Origin: an uncultured Nocardiopsis sp.
Lineage (GTDB): Bacteria; Actinomycetota; Actinomycetes; Streptosporangiales; Streptosporangiaceae
Direction: 5' to 3'
Length of the DNA stretch: 11,354 nucleotides
NCBI GenBank assembly: GCA_937957845.1
Contig: CALGOD010000562.1
Location: 1-11,354, forward strand
This document shows positions 1 through 6,728 of this stretch, piece by piece (positions within the stretch are counted from its first letter, which is position 1; each line of letters begins with the position of its first letter). The position numbers and the translations under genes were made by a program. The notes under the pieces were generated by a model that had not been told where the DNA came from, ran no database searches, and worked only from the letters and a program-made list of their open reading frames with translations.

Positions 1-1
1 C

Positions 2-196
2 AAGCTGTTGTGGATCATCTTCGTTCTCTGGTTTCCGCTTTTCGGAGCGGTCTCCTGGTTCGTCGTGGGTAAGAAGGGGCACCTCAACCGCTTTCTGGGC
101 ATCGACAAGGGCAAGGCGCGTCACACGATCCCCGTCAGTGTCGGTCAGCACAGCAACGTGGCGGCCCAGAGGAACGGACGACTGCACCCCGCCTGA
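2..196 (+). CDS. C-terminal end of a small PLDc_N-like membrane protein (5' truncated by window edge)
   Basis: The reading frame is open from the first full codon at position 2 and ends at TGA 194-196, so the true start lies outside the window. The visible 64 residues begin with one hydrophobic segment rich in Trp and Phe (WIIFVLWFPLFGAVSWFVV) followed by a basic stretch (GKKGHLNR). This pattern (aromatic helix, internal Pro-x-x-Gly, then Gly-Lys/Arg) is that of the PLDc_N domain, a short membrane-anchoring segment found in phospholipase D-like cardiolipin synthases and in many small stand-alone actinobacterial membrane proteins. The tail of about 40 residues is polar and has no catalytic HKD motif, so the protein is probably a small membrane protein and not an enzyme. 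A TTG at position 8 could serve as a start but would cut into the membrane helix. Confidence 0.6.
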   Translation, partial: KLLWIIFVLWFPLFGAVSWFVVGKKGHLNRFLGIDKGKARHTIPVSVGQHSNVAAQRNGRLHPA

Positions 197-230
197 GCCG
201 GGGAAGGGCCGGGTAGCTCGTTGAGAGGCT

Positions 231-259
231 CCGGAGCGGGGGAGAGGCACCGGCTCCGG
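231..259 (+). terminator. possible hairpin terminator after the PLDc_N-like gene
   Basis: CCGGAGC (231-237) pairs perfectly with GCTCCGG (253-259) around a 15-nt loop, about 35 nt after the stop codon of the upstream gene. There is no U-tract, only a short CCTTT soon after the stem. Actinobacterial terminators often lack a U-tract, but a 7-bp stem in GC-rich DNA can occur by chance. The remaining sequence between 197 and 443 shows nothing else I can support. Confidence 0.3.
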
Positions 260-443
260 GGCCTTTGCCGTGGGGGCGGAGGAGTCGCGACCCCGACCAA
301 GGATCGTCACGTTGAGTAGCCAGAGGGTTCTGGCGGAGGCGGGGGTGGAGAGCGGCCCCGGTCGGTGTTTCGGAGGCCGAATCCACAGAGCGGGTGGACG
401 GCCGCCCCGGTGACCACGCGACCGACCGTGCCCGTCAGGGGGC

Positions 444-1217
444 TCAGGCCTCGGAGTCGGCGAAGTCGAAGCCGGGAGAGACGAAGCAGCTGACCAGCGA
501 CTCGGTGTCGCCCACGGGGCGCGCCGTCTGCCAGGTGCCTGCCGGGACCAGGACCTGGAGGAGCTCGCCCTGTTCGATCCCCGGGCCCAGCACTCTGTGT
601 TCCTCAAGACGCGGTACGGGTCCCGTACCGCCCAGCTCCAGCCTCAACGGGCCGCCCCGGTTGAAGACCCACATCTCGTCGGAACGCACCCGGTGCCAAC
701 GCGACTCCTCCCCCGGAGTCAGGAGGAAGTGGATGCCGGTGGCGGTGGGGCGCGACCCCGGGTGGCCGTCGGGACGGACCGTCACCCCGCTGCGCCAGGT
801 CTGTCGGTACCAACCGTTCTCGGGGTGGGGCAGCAGGTCCAACACCTCCGCGGTCGCGGGCCGCTCCTCGGCTCCCGTGTAGCGGCCGGAGGGGTCGCGG
901 CGCAGGTGGCGCACACCCACCACGGCCGCGCGGGGGATGGGGCCGTAGACGTGGGGGAAGAGGACGTCGCCGTCCACACCCGGGGGAGGCGCGGGGTCGG
1001 CCGCCTCCCACCGCACCTCACAGTCGACCGCGTCGGTGTCGACGACGAGGGCGACGAGCGGGTCGGTGACCTCGGAGTACAGGGCGTCGGCCACCGCCAG
1101 CAGGGTGGGGACGTCCGGCGAGGCGTGCACGAACCCCTGCGTCCGCAGGGAGTCGGCTTCGATGTCGCCGCCGCGGGTCCAACGTTCGAGCTCTGTCATG
1201 TGCAGCACGTGGGGCAT
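444..1217 (-). CDS. DUF952-DUF985 (cupin_5) fusion protein
   Basis: This is a 257-residue cytoplasmic protein with two recognisable domains. Residues 3-105 match DUF952: an opening VLHMTELERW, a GFVHAS motif at about 28-33, EVRWEA at 67-72 and FPHVYGPI at 87-94. Residues 127-253 match DUF985, the cupin_5 beta-barrel: GWYRQTWRS, GIHFLLT, SRWHRVRSDEMW (His175 and Glu181 are likely cupin metal or ligand residues), VPAGTWQ and a closing CFVSPGFDF. Neither family has a firmly assigned reaction. DUF985 proteins are sugar-isomerase-like cupins, and fusion to DUF952 suggests both act on the same small molecule (inference). The start at ATG 1217 was chosen because DUF952 begins at once there, although no clear ribosome site precedes it. 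An in-frame ATG at 1304, preceded by GGGAAGG, would add 29 residues with no recognised fold. The frame stays open up to 1439. Confidence 0.85.
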   Translation of the reverse strand: MPHVLHMTELERWTRGGDIEADSLRTQGFVHASPDVPTLLAVADALYSEVTDPLVALVVDTDAVDCEVRWEAADPAPPPGVDGDVLFPHVYGPIPRAAVVGVRHLRRDPSGRYTGAEERPATAEVLDLLPHPENGWYRQTWRSGVTVRPDGHPGSRPTATGIHFLLTPGEESRWHRVRSDEMWVFNRGGPLRLELGGTGPVPRLEEHRVLGPGIEQGELLQVLVPAGTWQTARPVGDTESLVSCFVSPGFDFADSEA

Positions 1218-1423
1218 GGGAAGACGGTAACCGGGACGGTCGCGGACGGCCACGCCCACGCTGGTCGGACCTCGCGACGCCGGCGCCTCCGCGGCCCTCG
1301 CCATCCACCATCCGCCTTCCCGGGCATGTGGGGGCGGCGGGAACCGGGAGGGAGGCGGGTCGGAGTCGGGGGAGTGCGGCGTGGTCGTCCACAGCCTGGG
1401 GAAAGTCCTCCCCTGGCATGGGA

Positions 1424-1451
1424 ACGCCCCGGCCGTCACCGGCCGGGGCGT
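1424..1451 (-). terminator. hairpin terminator of the pdh-like operon
   Basis: ACGCCCCGGCC (1424-1434) and GGCCGGGGCGT (1441-1451) form a perfect 11-bp stem with a 6-nt loop. It lies 26 nt beyond the TAA of the E2 gene. There is no U-tract, which is common in actinobacteria. It also separates the operon from the DUF952-DUF985 gene on the same strand. Confidence 0.75.
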
Positions 1452-1477
1452 CGTGAGGACGAGGCGGGATGCTCCCG

Positions 1478-2779
1478 TTACAGGATGATCCGCATCGGCT
1501 CCTCCAGGATCTCCGCGAGGTCCTTGAGGAACGCGGCGCCCACGGCGCCGTCCACCGCGCGGTGGTCCACCGACAGTTCGAGCGAGATCCGGTTGCGCAC
1601 GGCGACCTCGCCGTCCACGACCACCGGCTCCTGGCGCATCGCACCGACCGCGAGGATGGCCGCCTCCGGCGGGTTGATCACCGCGGAGAAGCTGTCCACA
1701 CCGAACATGCCCAGGTTGGACACGCTGAACGTGCCGCCGCTCATCTCCTGCGGCTTCAGCTTGCCGTCACGGGCCTTGCCCGCGAGCTCCCGCGTACGCG
1801 TGGAGATCTCCGACAGCGTCGCCTTGTCGGTGTCGTGCAACACCGGAACGACCAGGCCCGACTCCACCGCCACGGCCACGCCCACGTTGATCCGACGGTG
1901 CTGCAGCAGCTTGCCGTCCACCCACGAGGTGTTCACCGCGGGGTGCAGCTTCAGGGCCGTCGCACTGGCCTTGACGATCAGGTCGTTGAAGCTGACCTTC
2001 ACGCCGGTGCTCTCCAGCTGTCCGTTGATCTGCGAACGGAAGGCCTTGAGCGCCTCGGCGTCGACCGTACGGCGCAGGTAGAAGTGCGGGACGGTCTGCT
2101 TGCTCTCGGTCAGGCGGCGCGCGATCACCTTGCGCACGCTGCTGACCTGGAGCTCCTCGGAGTCGCGTCCGTCGTCGAAGGCCGGGGCGGACACGGCCCG
2201 CTCCGCGGAGGGCTTGGCCTCCTCCTTGGCCTCCACGGCGTGCTCGGTCTCCTCGGTGCCCCTCTCGCGGGCCGCCTCGATGTCGGCGCGCACGATCCGG
2301 CCCTTGGGTCCCGAGCCCTTGATCTTGGTGATGTCCAGGCCGTACTCGCGGGCCAGCCGTCGGGCCAGCGGGGAGGTGCGCGGACGGGGACCCTCCTCGG
2401 CCGGTTCGGGTGCGGCGGAGGACCGCTCGGCCTCCGAGCCCTCGGCGGCCTCCTTGATCTCCTCCGCCTTCTCGGCCTGCTCCTCCTCGGCGGGCTCGGG
2501 CTCGCTCGCGGCTCCGTCACCGGAGTCCTCGGGCACGGCGTCCGGGGAGTCGGCGATCACACCGATGACCGCGCCGATCGGCACCGTCTCACCCTCGGAG
2601 ACGGTCTGCTTGACCAGGTAGCCGTCCTCGTAGGCCTCGTACTCCATGACGGCCTTGTCGGTCTCGATCTCGACCAGGACGTCACCGGAGGTGACCTTGT
2701 CACCCACGTTCTTGACCCACGTGCTGATGACGCCTTCTTCCATGGTGTCGGAGAGGCGCGGCATCTGGATTTCGCTCAT
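1478..2779 (-). CDS. pdhC: dihydrolipoamide acyltransferase (E2) of a 2-oxoacid dehydrogenase complex
   Basis: This 433-residue E2 core enzyme transfers the acyl group (probably acetyl) from lipoate to CoA. Domains in order: one lipoyl domain at 1-77, with the lipoylation site ETDKAVMEYEA and Lys42 as acceptor; an acidic Glu/Ala/Pro linker at 78-130; a peripheral-subunit-binding domain at about 134-170 (SPLARRLAREYGLD, then GSGPKGRI); a second linker to about 205; and the catalytic domain at 211-433. The catalytic motif is DHRAVDG, with His406 and Asp410. The start at ATG 2779 is preceded by AGAGGGAG and lies 14 nt after the E1beta stop, so the genes are one operon. There is only one lipoyl domain, whereas classical actinobacterial AceF/SucB-type E2 proteins often carry more. 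The E1 partners indicate pyruvate dehydrogenase or acetoin dehydrogenase type; the exact 2-oxoacid is not proven. Confidence 0.93.
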   Translation of the reverse strand: MSEIQMPRLSDTMEEGVISTWVKNVGDKVTSGDVLVEIETDKAVMEYEAYEDGYLVKQTVSEGETVPIGAVIGVIADSPDAVPEDSGDGAASEPEPAEEEQAEKAEEIKEAAEGSEAERSSAAPEPAEEGPRPRTSPLARRLAREYGLDITKIKGSGPKGRIVRADIEAARERGTEETEHAVEAKEEAKPSAERAVSAPAFDDGRDSEELQVSSVRKVIARRLTESKQTVPHFYLRRTVDAEALKAFRSQINGQLESTGVKVSFNDLIVKASATALKLHPAVNTSWVDGKLLQHRRINVGVAVAVESGLVVPVLHDTDKATLSEISTRTRELAGKARDGKLKPQEMSGGTFSVSNLGMFGVDSFSAVINPPEAAILAVGAMRQEPVVVDGEVAVRNRISLELSVDHRAVDGAVGAAFLKDLAEILEEPMRIIL

Positions 2780-2793
2780 ACTTGAAACTCCCT

Positions 2794-3807
2794 CTACCCG
2801 ACCCGTTTGCCGACGGCGCTCAGGGTCTCCTTGATGACGGTGCTGATCGACTCGATCGACGGCAGGGCCGCTGTCTCCAGCGGCTTGGCGTAGGGCATGG
2901 GGACTTCCGCCATCGCCACCCTGCGGACGGGGGCGTCCAGGTAGTCGAAGGCGCCTTCCTGGATCGAGGCGGCGATCTCCGCGCCGATACCGTAGGTGAG
3001 CCAGTCGTCCTCGCAGATCACCGCGGCGCCGGTCTTCTTGACCGAGTCCACGAAGGTCTGGCGGTCCAGCGGACGCAGGCTGCGCAGGTCCACGACCTCG
3101 ACGTCGATGTCCTCCTCTGCCAACTTCTCGGCGACCTGGGTGGCCACCATCGCCATGCGGGAGTAACCGATGAGGGTGATGTCGCTTCCCTCGCGTGTGA
3201 CCTTGGCGCGGCCGATCGTGGCGACGTCGTCGTTGGACGGCTCGGCGTAGTCGTCGGGGACCTCGCCCTTGGAGTTGTACAGACCCAGGTTCTCCAGGAG
3301 CAGGACCGGGTCGTCGTCGCGGATGGCCGCGCGCAGCATCGCCGAGGCCTCGGCCGGGGTGCTGGGAGCGAGCACCTTCAGGCCGGGGACGAAGGAGTAG
3401 AACAGCTCGATGTTCTGCGAGTGGGTGGCACCGAGCTGTTGGCCGCCGCCACCGGGTGTGCGGATGACCATGGGCACGCTCGTCTGACCGCCGAACATGC
3501 CGTAGATCTTGGCGGCGTGGTTGATGATCTGGTCGATGGCGATCAGCGAGAAGTTGATCGTCATGATCTCCACGACCGGGCGCAGGCCCAGCATGGCCGC
3601 GCCGACGGCCGCACCGACGAAACCCTCCTCGGCGATGGGGGTGTCCCTGACCCGGCGCGGTCCGAACTCCTTGAGCAGACCCTCGGTGATCTTGTAGGAG
3701 CCCTCGAAGAGACCGATCTCCTCGCCCATGACGAACACGTTCTCGTCCCGGACCATCTCGGCGCGAAGGGTGTCCCGCAGAGCCTGACGGTAAGTGATCA
3801 CAGACAT
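2794..3807 (-). CDS. pdhB: 2-oxoacid dehydrogenase E1 component, beta subunit (pyruvate dehydrogenase type)
   Basis: The 337-residue beta subunit of a heterotetrameric thiamine-diphosphate E1 combines with the alpha subunit to decarboxylate the 2-oxoacid and acylate lipoate on E2. Visible hallmarks are DTPIAEEGFVG, with Glu60 as the residue that contacts the aminopyrimidine ring of the cofactor; the glycine run RTPGGGGQQLGATHSQ, with His129 in the conserved HSQ motif; PGLKVLAPSTP; and a C-terminal transketolase-type domain (SDITLIGYSRM, VVDLRSLRPLD). HSQ, MFGG and the PST motif resemble the pyruvate and acetoin enzymes more than branched-chain ones. The start at ATG 3807 has GGGAAGGAA seven nt upstream and lies 14 nt after the E1alpha stop. 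Spacing of 14 nt occurs at both junctions of the operon. Confidence 0.93.
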   Translation of the reverse strand: MSVITYRQALRDTLRAEMVRDENVFVMGEEIGLFEGSYKITEGLLKEFGPRRVRDTPIAEEGFVGAAVGAAMLGLRPVVEIMTINFSLIAIDQIINHAAKIYGMFGGQTSVPMVIRTPGGGGQQLGATHSQNIELFYSFVPGLKVLAPSTPAEASAMLRAAIRDDDPVLLLENLGLYNSKGEVPDDYAEPSNDDVATIGRAKVTREGSDITLIGYSRMAMVATQVAEKLAEEDIDVEVVDLRSLRPLDRQTFVDSVKKTGAAVICEDDWLTYGIGAEIAASIQEGAFDYLDAPVRRVAMAEVPMPYAKPLETAALPSIESISTVIKETLSAVGKRVG

Positions 3808-3821
3808 TGTGGGTTCCTTCC

Positions 3822-4928
3822 CTACTCCGCGAACACCGGGTCGGCGGGCAAGCGGGTCGACTCGTTGGGCACCGGTGTGGCGTAGGTGTAGTCGAAGAGC
3901 GTCGACACATCCGGGTGCGGGCTGTTCTCGGCGAAGTCCGCGGCTTCGGCGACCTCGGCCTTGACGGAGGCGGCCATCTCCTCGCGCAGCTCGTCGGTGA
4001 GGATGCCGGCCTCGGTGAGCCGCTGGTCGAACAGGCGGATCGGGTCGTTCTGCTCCGACCGTGCCTCTTCCTTCTGCTCGTCGGTGCGGTACTTGGCCGG
4101 GTCGACCACCGAGTGGCCCTTCATCCGGTAGCTCCACGCCTCCAGCAGGAACGGCGTCTTCTCCTTACGGGCGCGCTCGACGAGCCTGGAGGTGGTGTCG
4201 CGGACCGCGAGCACGTCCCGGCCGTCCACACGCTCGCCCTCGATGCGGAAGGCGGCGCCGCGCTTGTACAGGTCGGGTTCGGCCGAGGACATCTCGACGG
4301 TGGTCCCCATGCCGGTGAAGTTGTTGATCACCACGAAGACGACCGGCAGGTTCCACAGCTTGGCGATGTTCAGGCTCTCGTGCCAGGCGCCGATGTTGGT
4401 GGTGCCGTCCCCCATCTGGCACATGACGACCTCGTCGCCGCCCCGGTAGGTGATGGCCAGCGCGGCACCGGCGGCCAACGGCAGCTGACCGCCGACGATG
4501 CCGTAACCGCCGAGCATGCGGGTGGCGGTGTCGTACATGTGCATGGAGCCGCCCCAGCCCTTGGCCACACCGTCGGTGCGTCCGTAGAGCTCGGCCATGA
4601 CCCGCTTGGGGTCCATGCCCTTCTCGATCGCGTACCCGTGGTCACGGTAGTTCGTGAACAGGTAGTCGTCCTCGCGCAGGGCGCTCATCAGACCGACGAT
4701 GGTGGCCTCCTCACCGAGGTTGAGGTGGCAGTAACCGCCGATCCTGGCCTGGGTGTAGGCCTGGGCCGTGCGCTCCTCGAACCGCCGGAGGAACAGCATC
4801 CTGCGGTAGTAGTCGAGCAGGGTCTCGGGTTTCTCGTTGGAGAGGCCGGGGGAGGTGTCCTTGCGTCCGCGCTTGCGAGTCCCTGAGGACTTGGTGGCGC
4901 GACCCTTCGGCTTGGCTGTGTCAGCCAT
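3822..4928 (-). CDS. pdhA: 2-oxoacid dehydrogenase E1 component, alpha subunit (pyruvate dehydrogenase type)
   Basis: The 368-residue alpha subunit carries the thiamine-diphosphate/Mg binding motif: GDG at 173-175 through to NN at 202-203. Other family marks are FTNYRDHG (His98), GGSMHMYD at about 126-133 and the loop YRMKGHSVVDPAKYR (His272), equivalent to the regulatory phosphorylation loop of mitochondrial E1alpha. GGSMHM and GHSxxDP favour a pyruvate or acetoin dehydrogenase over a branched-chain enzyme. Residues 5-23 form a Lys/Arg-rich disordered extension. ATG 4928 was chosen because GAAAGG sits six nt upstream; an in-frame GTG at 5036 would add 36 residues of low-complexity sequence with no support. 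It is the first gene of the operon with E1beta and E2; the E3 (dihydrolipoamide dehydrogenase) must come from elsewhere. Confidence 0.93.
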   Translation of the reverse strand: MADTAKPKGRATKSSGTRKRGRKDTSPGLSNEKPETLLDYYRRMLFLRRFEERTAQAYTQARIGGYCHLNLGEEATIVGLMSALREDDYLFTNYRDHGYAIEKGMDPKRVMAELYGRTDGVAKGWGGSMHMYDTATRMLGGYGIVGGQLPLAAGAALAITYRGGDEVVMCQMGDGTTNIGAWHESLNIAKLWNLPVVFVVINNFTGMGTTVEMSSAEPDLYKRGAAFRIEGERVDGRDVLAVRDTTSRLVERARKEKTPFLLEAWSYRMKGHSVVDPAKYRTDEQKEEARSEQNDPIRLFDQRLTEAGILTDELREEMAASVKAEVAEAADFAENSPHPDVSTLFDYTYATPVPNESTRLPADPVFAE

Positions 4929-4962
4929 GGTGTGCCTTTCTACGTGCGAGAAGGCCTGCCGA

Positions 4963-4980
4963 TCCGGTCTGTGGACCGGA
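4963..4980 (-). other. perfect hairpin in the E1alpha leader, near the start codon
   Basis: TCCGGTC (4963-4969) and GACCGGA (4974-4980) form a perfect 7-bp stem with a 4-nt loop. It ends 35 nt before ATG 4928 in the direction of transcription. It could affect ribosome access or be part of an attenuator; neither is shown by the sequence alone. Confidence 0.4.
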
Positions 4981-5082
4981 GGTGTCAGGCCCGCCGTGGC
5001 CCCGTTGTCGGACGTGACCTCGGCGTGCGTCGCCACCGCGGCTCATGCGGCGGCGACGCTCTGTGGCTGTGGCGGGGCGCGT

Positions 5083-5111
5083 CCCGGAGAGCGTGGCTCG
5101 TTCTCTCCGGG
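5083..5111 (-). other. strong hairpin in the pdh-like leader (terminator or attenuator candidate)
   Basis: CCCGGAGAG (5083-5091) and CTCTCCGGG (5103-5111) form a perfect 9-bp stem with an 11-nt loop. It lies downstream of the proposed promoter and about 155 nt before the E1alpha start, so it would be transcribed as leader RNA. It could also end read-through from the GntR gene. Confidence 0.45.
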
Positions 5112-5304
5112 GGCGAAGCGCTGGAGGGATCCGGTTGTGCAGTTGTCCGTGGGACCCCTGCCCGCATTGCTTCCCGGTCTGCACTGGCCTATGCATCCGT
5201 GGCCCCGTCTGACGGTGTCGGTCGCCCGGGGTCGTCCACCGGCCGGATGGACGACCACGAACGACCGTGAGGGGTAGGGCGGTCGTGTGACGTGCGTCGC
5301 TCCC

Positions 5305-5333
5305 ACCCTATGCTCTGATCGATGATCGATCAA
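5305..5333 (-). promoter_or_regulatory. predicted sigma70-like promoter of the pdh-like operon
   Basis: On the minus strand, TTGATC (5333-5328) is followed after exactly 17 bp by TAGGGT (5310-5305). This fits the actinobacterial TTGAnn / TAnnnT pattern. Transcription would start near 5298, giving a long leader to the E1alpha start. The 17-bp palindrome lies between and over these elements, so a bound regulator would block or alter RNA polymerase access. Confidence 0.5.
5316..5332. promoter_or_regulatory. 17-bp perfect palindrome, probable operator for the adjacent GntR regulator
   Basis: TGATCGAT-G-ATCGATCA is an 8-bp perfect inverted repeat around a single central base. Size and odd-centre symmetry are typical of sites bound by dimeric GntR/FadR-subfamily regulators. 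It overlaps the -35 element and spacer of the predicted pdh promoter. It lies about 100 bp past the 3' end of the GntR gene at 5430-6107, the natural candidate for the binding protein (inference). Confidence 0.6.
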
Positions 5334-5429
5334 TACAACTGTACGCGAGCCCCCACGGAAGAGGATCGAAGGGGCAGGTCGGAGCGTTCTACCGAGGAGG
5401 GAGAAGGCCCGCCGGGAAGGGGGACGGGC

Positions 5430-6107
5430 TCAGCCCACGCCCTCATGGGACTTCAACGCGGCCTCGACGTAGTTGAGCACATGGTCGCTGAGCATCCGCC
5501 CCACCGCGGGGTCCCCCTCGCGGAAGGCCAGGGTGATCTGTGCGTGGTCGGCGGCCTTGGCGTGGAGCTTCATGTCCAGCCAGCGCACCGAGAGCGCCGT
5601 CCACACCTCCACACCCAACGACTCCCAGGTGTGCAGCAGCACGCTGTTGTCGGCGGCGCGCACGATCTCGCGGTGGAACTCCACGCTGTGTCGGATCTGC
5701 TCCGCGGTGTCGCCCCGCGCGGTCGCCCTCCGCAGAGCCTCCACCTCCCGTTCCAAGGGAGAGGGGTCGGCCGCCAGCCGGGGGGCGGCCAGCTGCGCGG
5801 CCACCAGTTCCAACCCCGCGCGGACAGGGTAGATCTCCGCCATGTCCTGGACCCCGAAAGCCCTGACCCGAGCGCCCTTGTTGGGCACCGTCTCGATCAG
5901 GCGCAGGGTCTCCAGTTCGCGCAGCGCCTCTCGGACGGGGGCCTGGCTCACCTTCAGCTCCGTGGCGATGCGGCGCTCCACGATCCGCTCCCCGGGCTTC
6001 CAACGCCCGGACAGCAGGCCTTCGACCAGTACCTGCCGGATCTGCTCCCTCAGCGGCTCACGGGCCAGCTTCGAGGGATCATCCGGCAACCGGGGCAGGT
6101 CGACCAT
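5430..6107 (-). CDS. GntR family transcriptional regulator, FadR/FCD subfamily
   Basis: This is a 225-residue DNA-binding regulator. Residues 15-82 form the GntR winged helix (LREQIRQVLVEGLLSGRWKPGERI, then SQAPVREALRELETLRLI, wing at NKGARV). Residues 90-215 form the all-helical FCD effector domain. In FCD proteins an Asp and three His bind a metal near the effector. Here His145 (EFHREI), His188 (DHAQI) and His209 (SDHV) are present, but the Asp position, three residues before the Phe of FH, appears to be Ser141. The start at ATG 6107 is preceded by GGAAGGG at good spacing. The gene lies directly upstream of, and on the same strand as, the pdh-like operon, so local control of that operon by pyruvate, lactate or a related acid is plausible (inference). 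Confidence 0.9.
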   Translation of the reverse strand: MVDLPRLPDDPSKLAREPLREQIRQVLVEGLLSGRWKPGERIVERRIATELKVSQAPVREALRELETLRLIETVPNKGARVRAFGVQDMAEIYPVRAGLELVAAQLAAPRLAADPSPLEREVEALRRATARGDTAEQIRHSVEFHREIVRAADNSVLLHTWESLGVEVWTALSVRWLDMKLHAKAADHAQITLAFREGDPAVGRMLSDHVLNYVEAALKSHEGVG

Positions 6108-6728
6108 CCAGGGCCCTTCCGTTCCGCGGCCGGCGCACGTGCGGTGCGGCGACCGTTTCGCTCAGCGTTGTACAGGCTCCTTGAAGGGTGCCACACGCGT
6201 GCGGGTCGACCCGACAACAGGCCTCGGGGTGCTGACGGATCGTTCACGAACGTGTCATATGGAGGTGAAACGGCGCCGAGGGGTGGCCGGGCGTGGGGCG
6301 AACTCCGAGGGAGGAGACCACACGTGTGCCACCACACCACCGATACGGAATCGTGTCCGGGTAGGCTCATCTGTCGGCAATATCCACACAAAGCCGCGAC
6401 GGAGCATGACGCACGTGACGGCGAGGAGTTCGATGACGGTGCCCTGACCTGCGCTGAGCATATTCGGGCGGTGCGCAGCGCGACGCAGACGCCACTGTCG
6501 ATCCTGTTCCTCGGACGCCGATCCTGCCAGAGGCCGTTCACGACCCGGTGAACCAGTCCCAAGGTTCGGCCGTCGAACGGAAGTGGGCGGAAGGGAATCC
6601 TCCCTCCGCCGTCCACCCGAGTCGGCCTGAGGACGTTGGATTCAGTACCAGTAAACACGGCTAGCCCGTCCCTCGCGCTTCGCAAGTGCCACAGGCAAGC
6701 CCACAACGCGTGAGACAGCACTGAGCAC
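6108..6728. other. 620-bp gene-free region between divergent GntR and PAP2 genes
   Basis: The open frames here give Arg/Pro/Thr-rich products with no protein-like pattern, so I call no gene. The region should contain promoters for both flanking genes, but I see no convincing -35/-10 pair. It does contain an inverted repeat CGTTC-AC-GAACG at about 6241-6252 and a run of three hairpins between 6536 and 6610. Positions 6611-6728 are somewhat less GC-rich than the flanks. Confidence 0.55.
6536..6610. other. cluster of three consecutive hairpins
   Basis: Three short inverted repeats follow each other: GTTCAC/GTGAAC (6536-6553, 6-nt loop), GTTCG/CGAAC (6564-6578, 5-nt loop) and a longer stem GGCGG-A-AGGGA/TCCCT-CCGCC (6586-6610) with a single bulged A and a 4-nt loop. 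Neither neighbouring gene ends here, so these are not simple gene terminators. They could be the 5' leader of the PAP2 gene or a small RNA. Confidence 0.35.

Larger units (their letters stand above)
4929..5429 (-). other. gene-free leader and promoter region between the GntR gene and the pdh-like operon
   Basis: No reading frame here has protein-like composition; the open frames (for example 5043-5333 on the minus strand) are Arg/Pro/Gly-rich products of high GC. The region contains a promoter and palindrome at 5305-5333, and two perfect hairpins, 5083-5111 and 4963-4980, within what would be a leader of about 370 nt before the E1alpha start. Confidence 0.6.

Noticed and set aside
597..2785. 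Long plus-strand open frames opposite the DUF952 and E2 genes
   Set aside because: They are antisense shadows of well-recognised minus-strand genes, with Arg/His/Gly/Leu-rich composition and no family motif.
4929..5298. Thiamine (THI) riboswitch in the leader of the thiamine-dependent enzyme operon
   Set aside because: The conserved CTGAGA and surrounding core of that riboswitch are not recognisable in the leader.
5043..5333. 96-codon minus-strand frame in the pdh leader, starting in the palindrome
   Set aside because: Composition is Arg/Pro/Gly-rich, there is no ribosome site, and its start lies in the proposed promoter and operator.
6255..6461. 68-codon minus-strand frame between the GntR and PAP2 genes, with a hydrophobic start
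   Set aside because: No ribosome site, third-position usage unlike the host, and an Arg/Pro-rich second half; not enough to call a gene.
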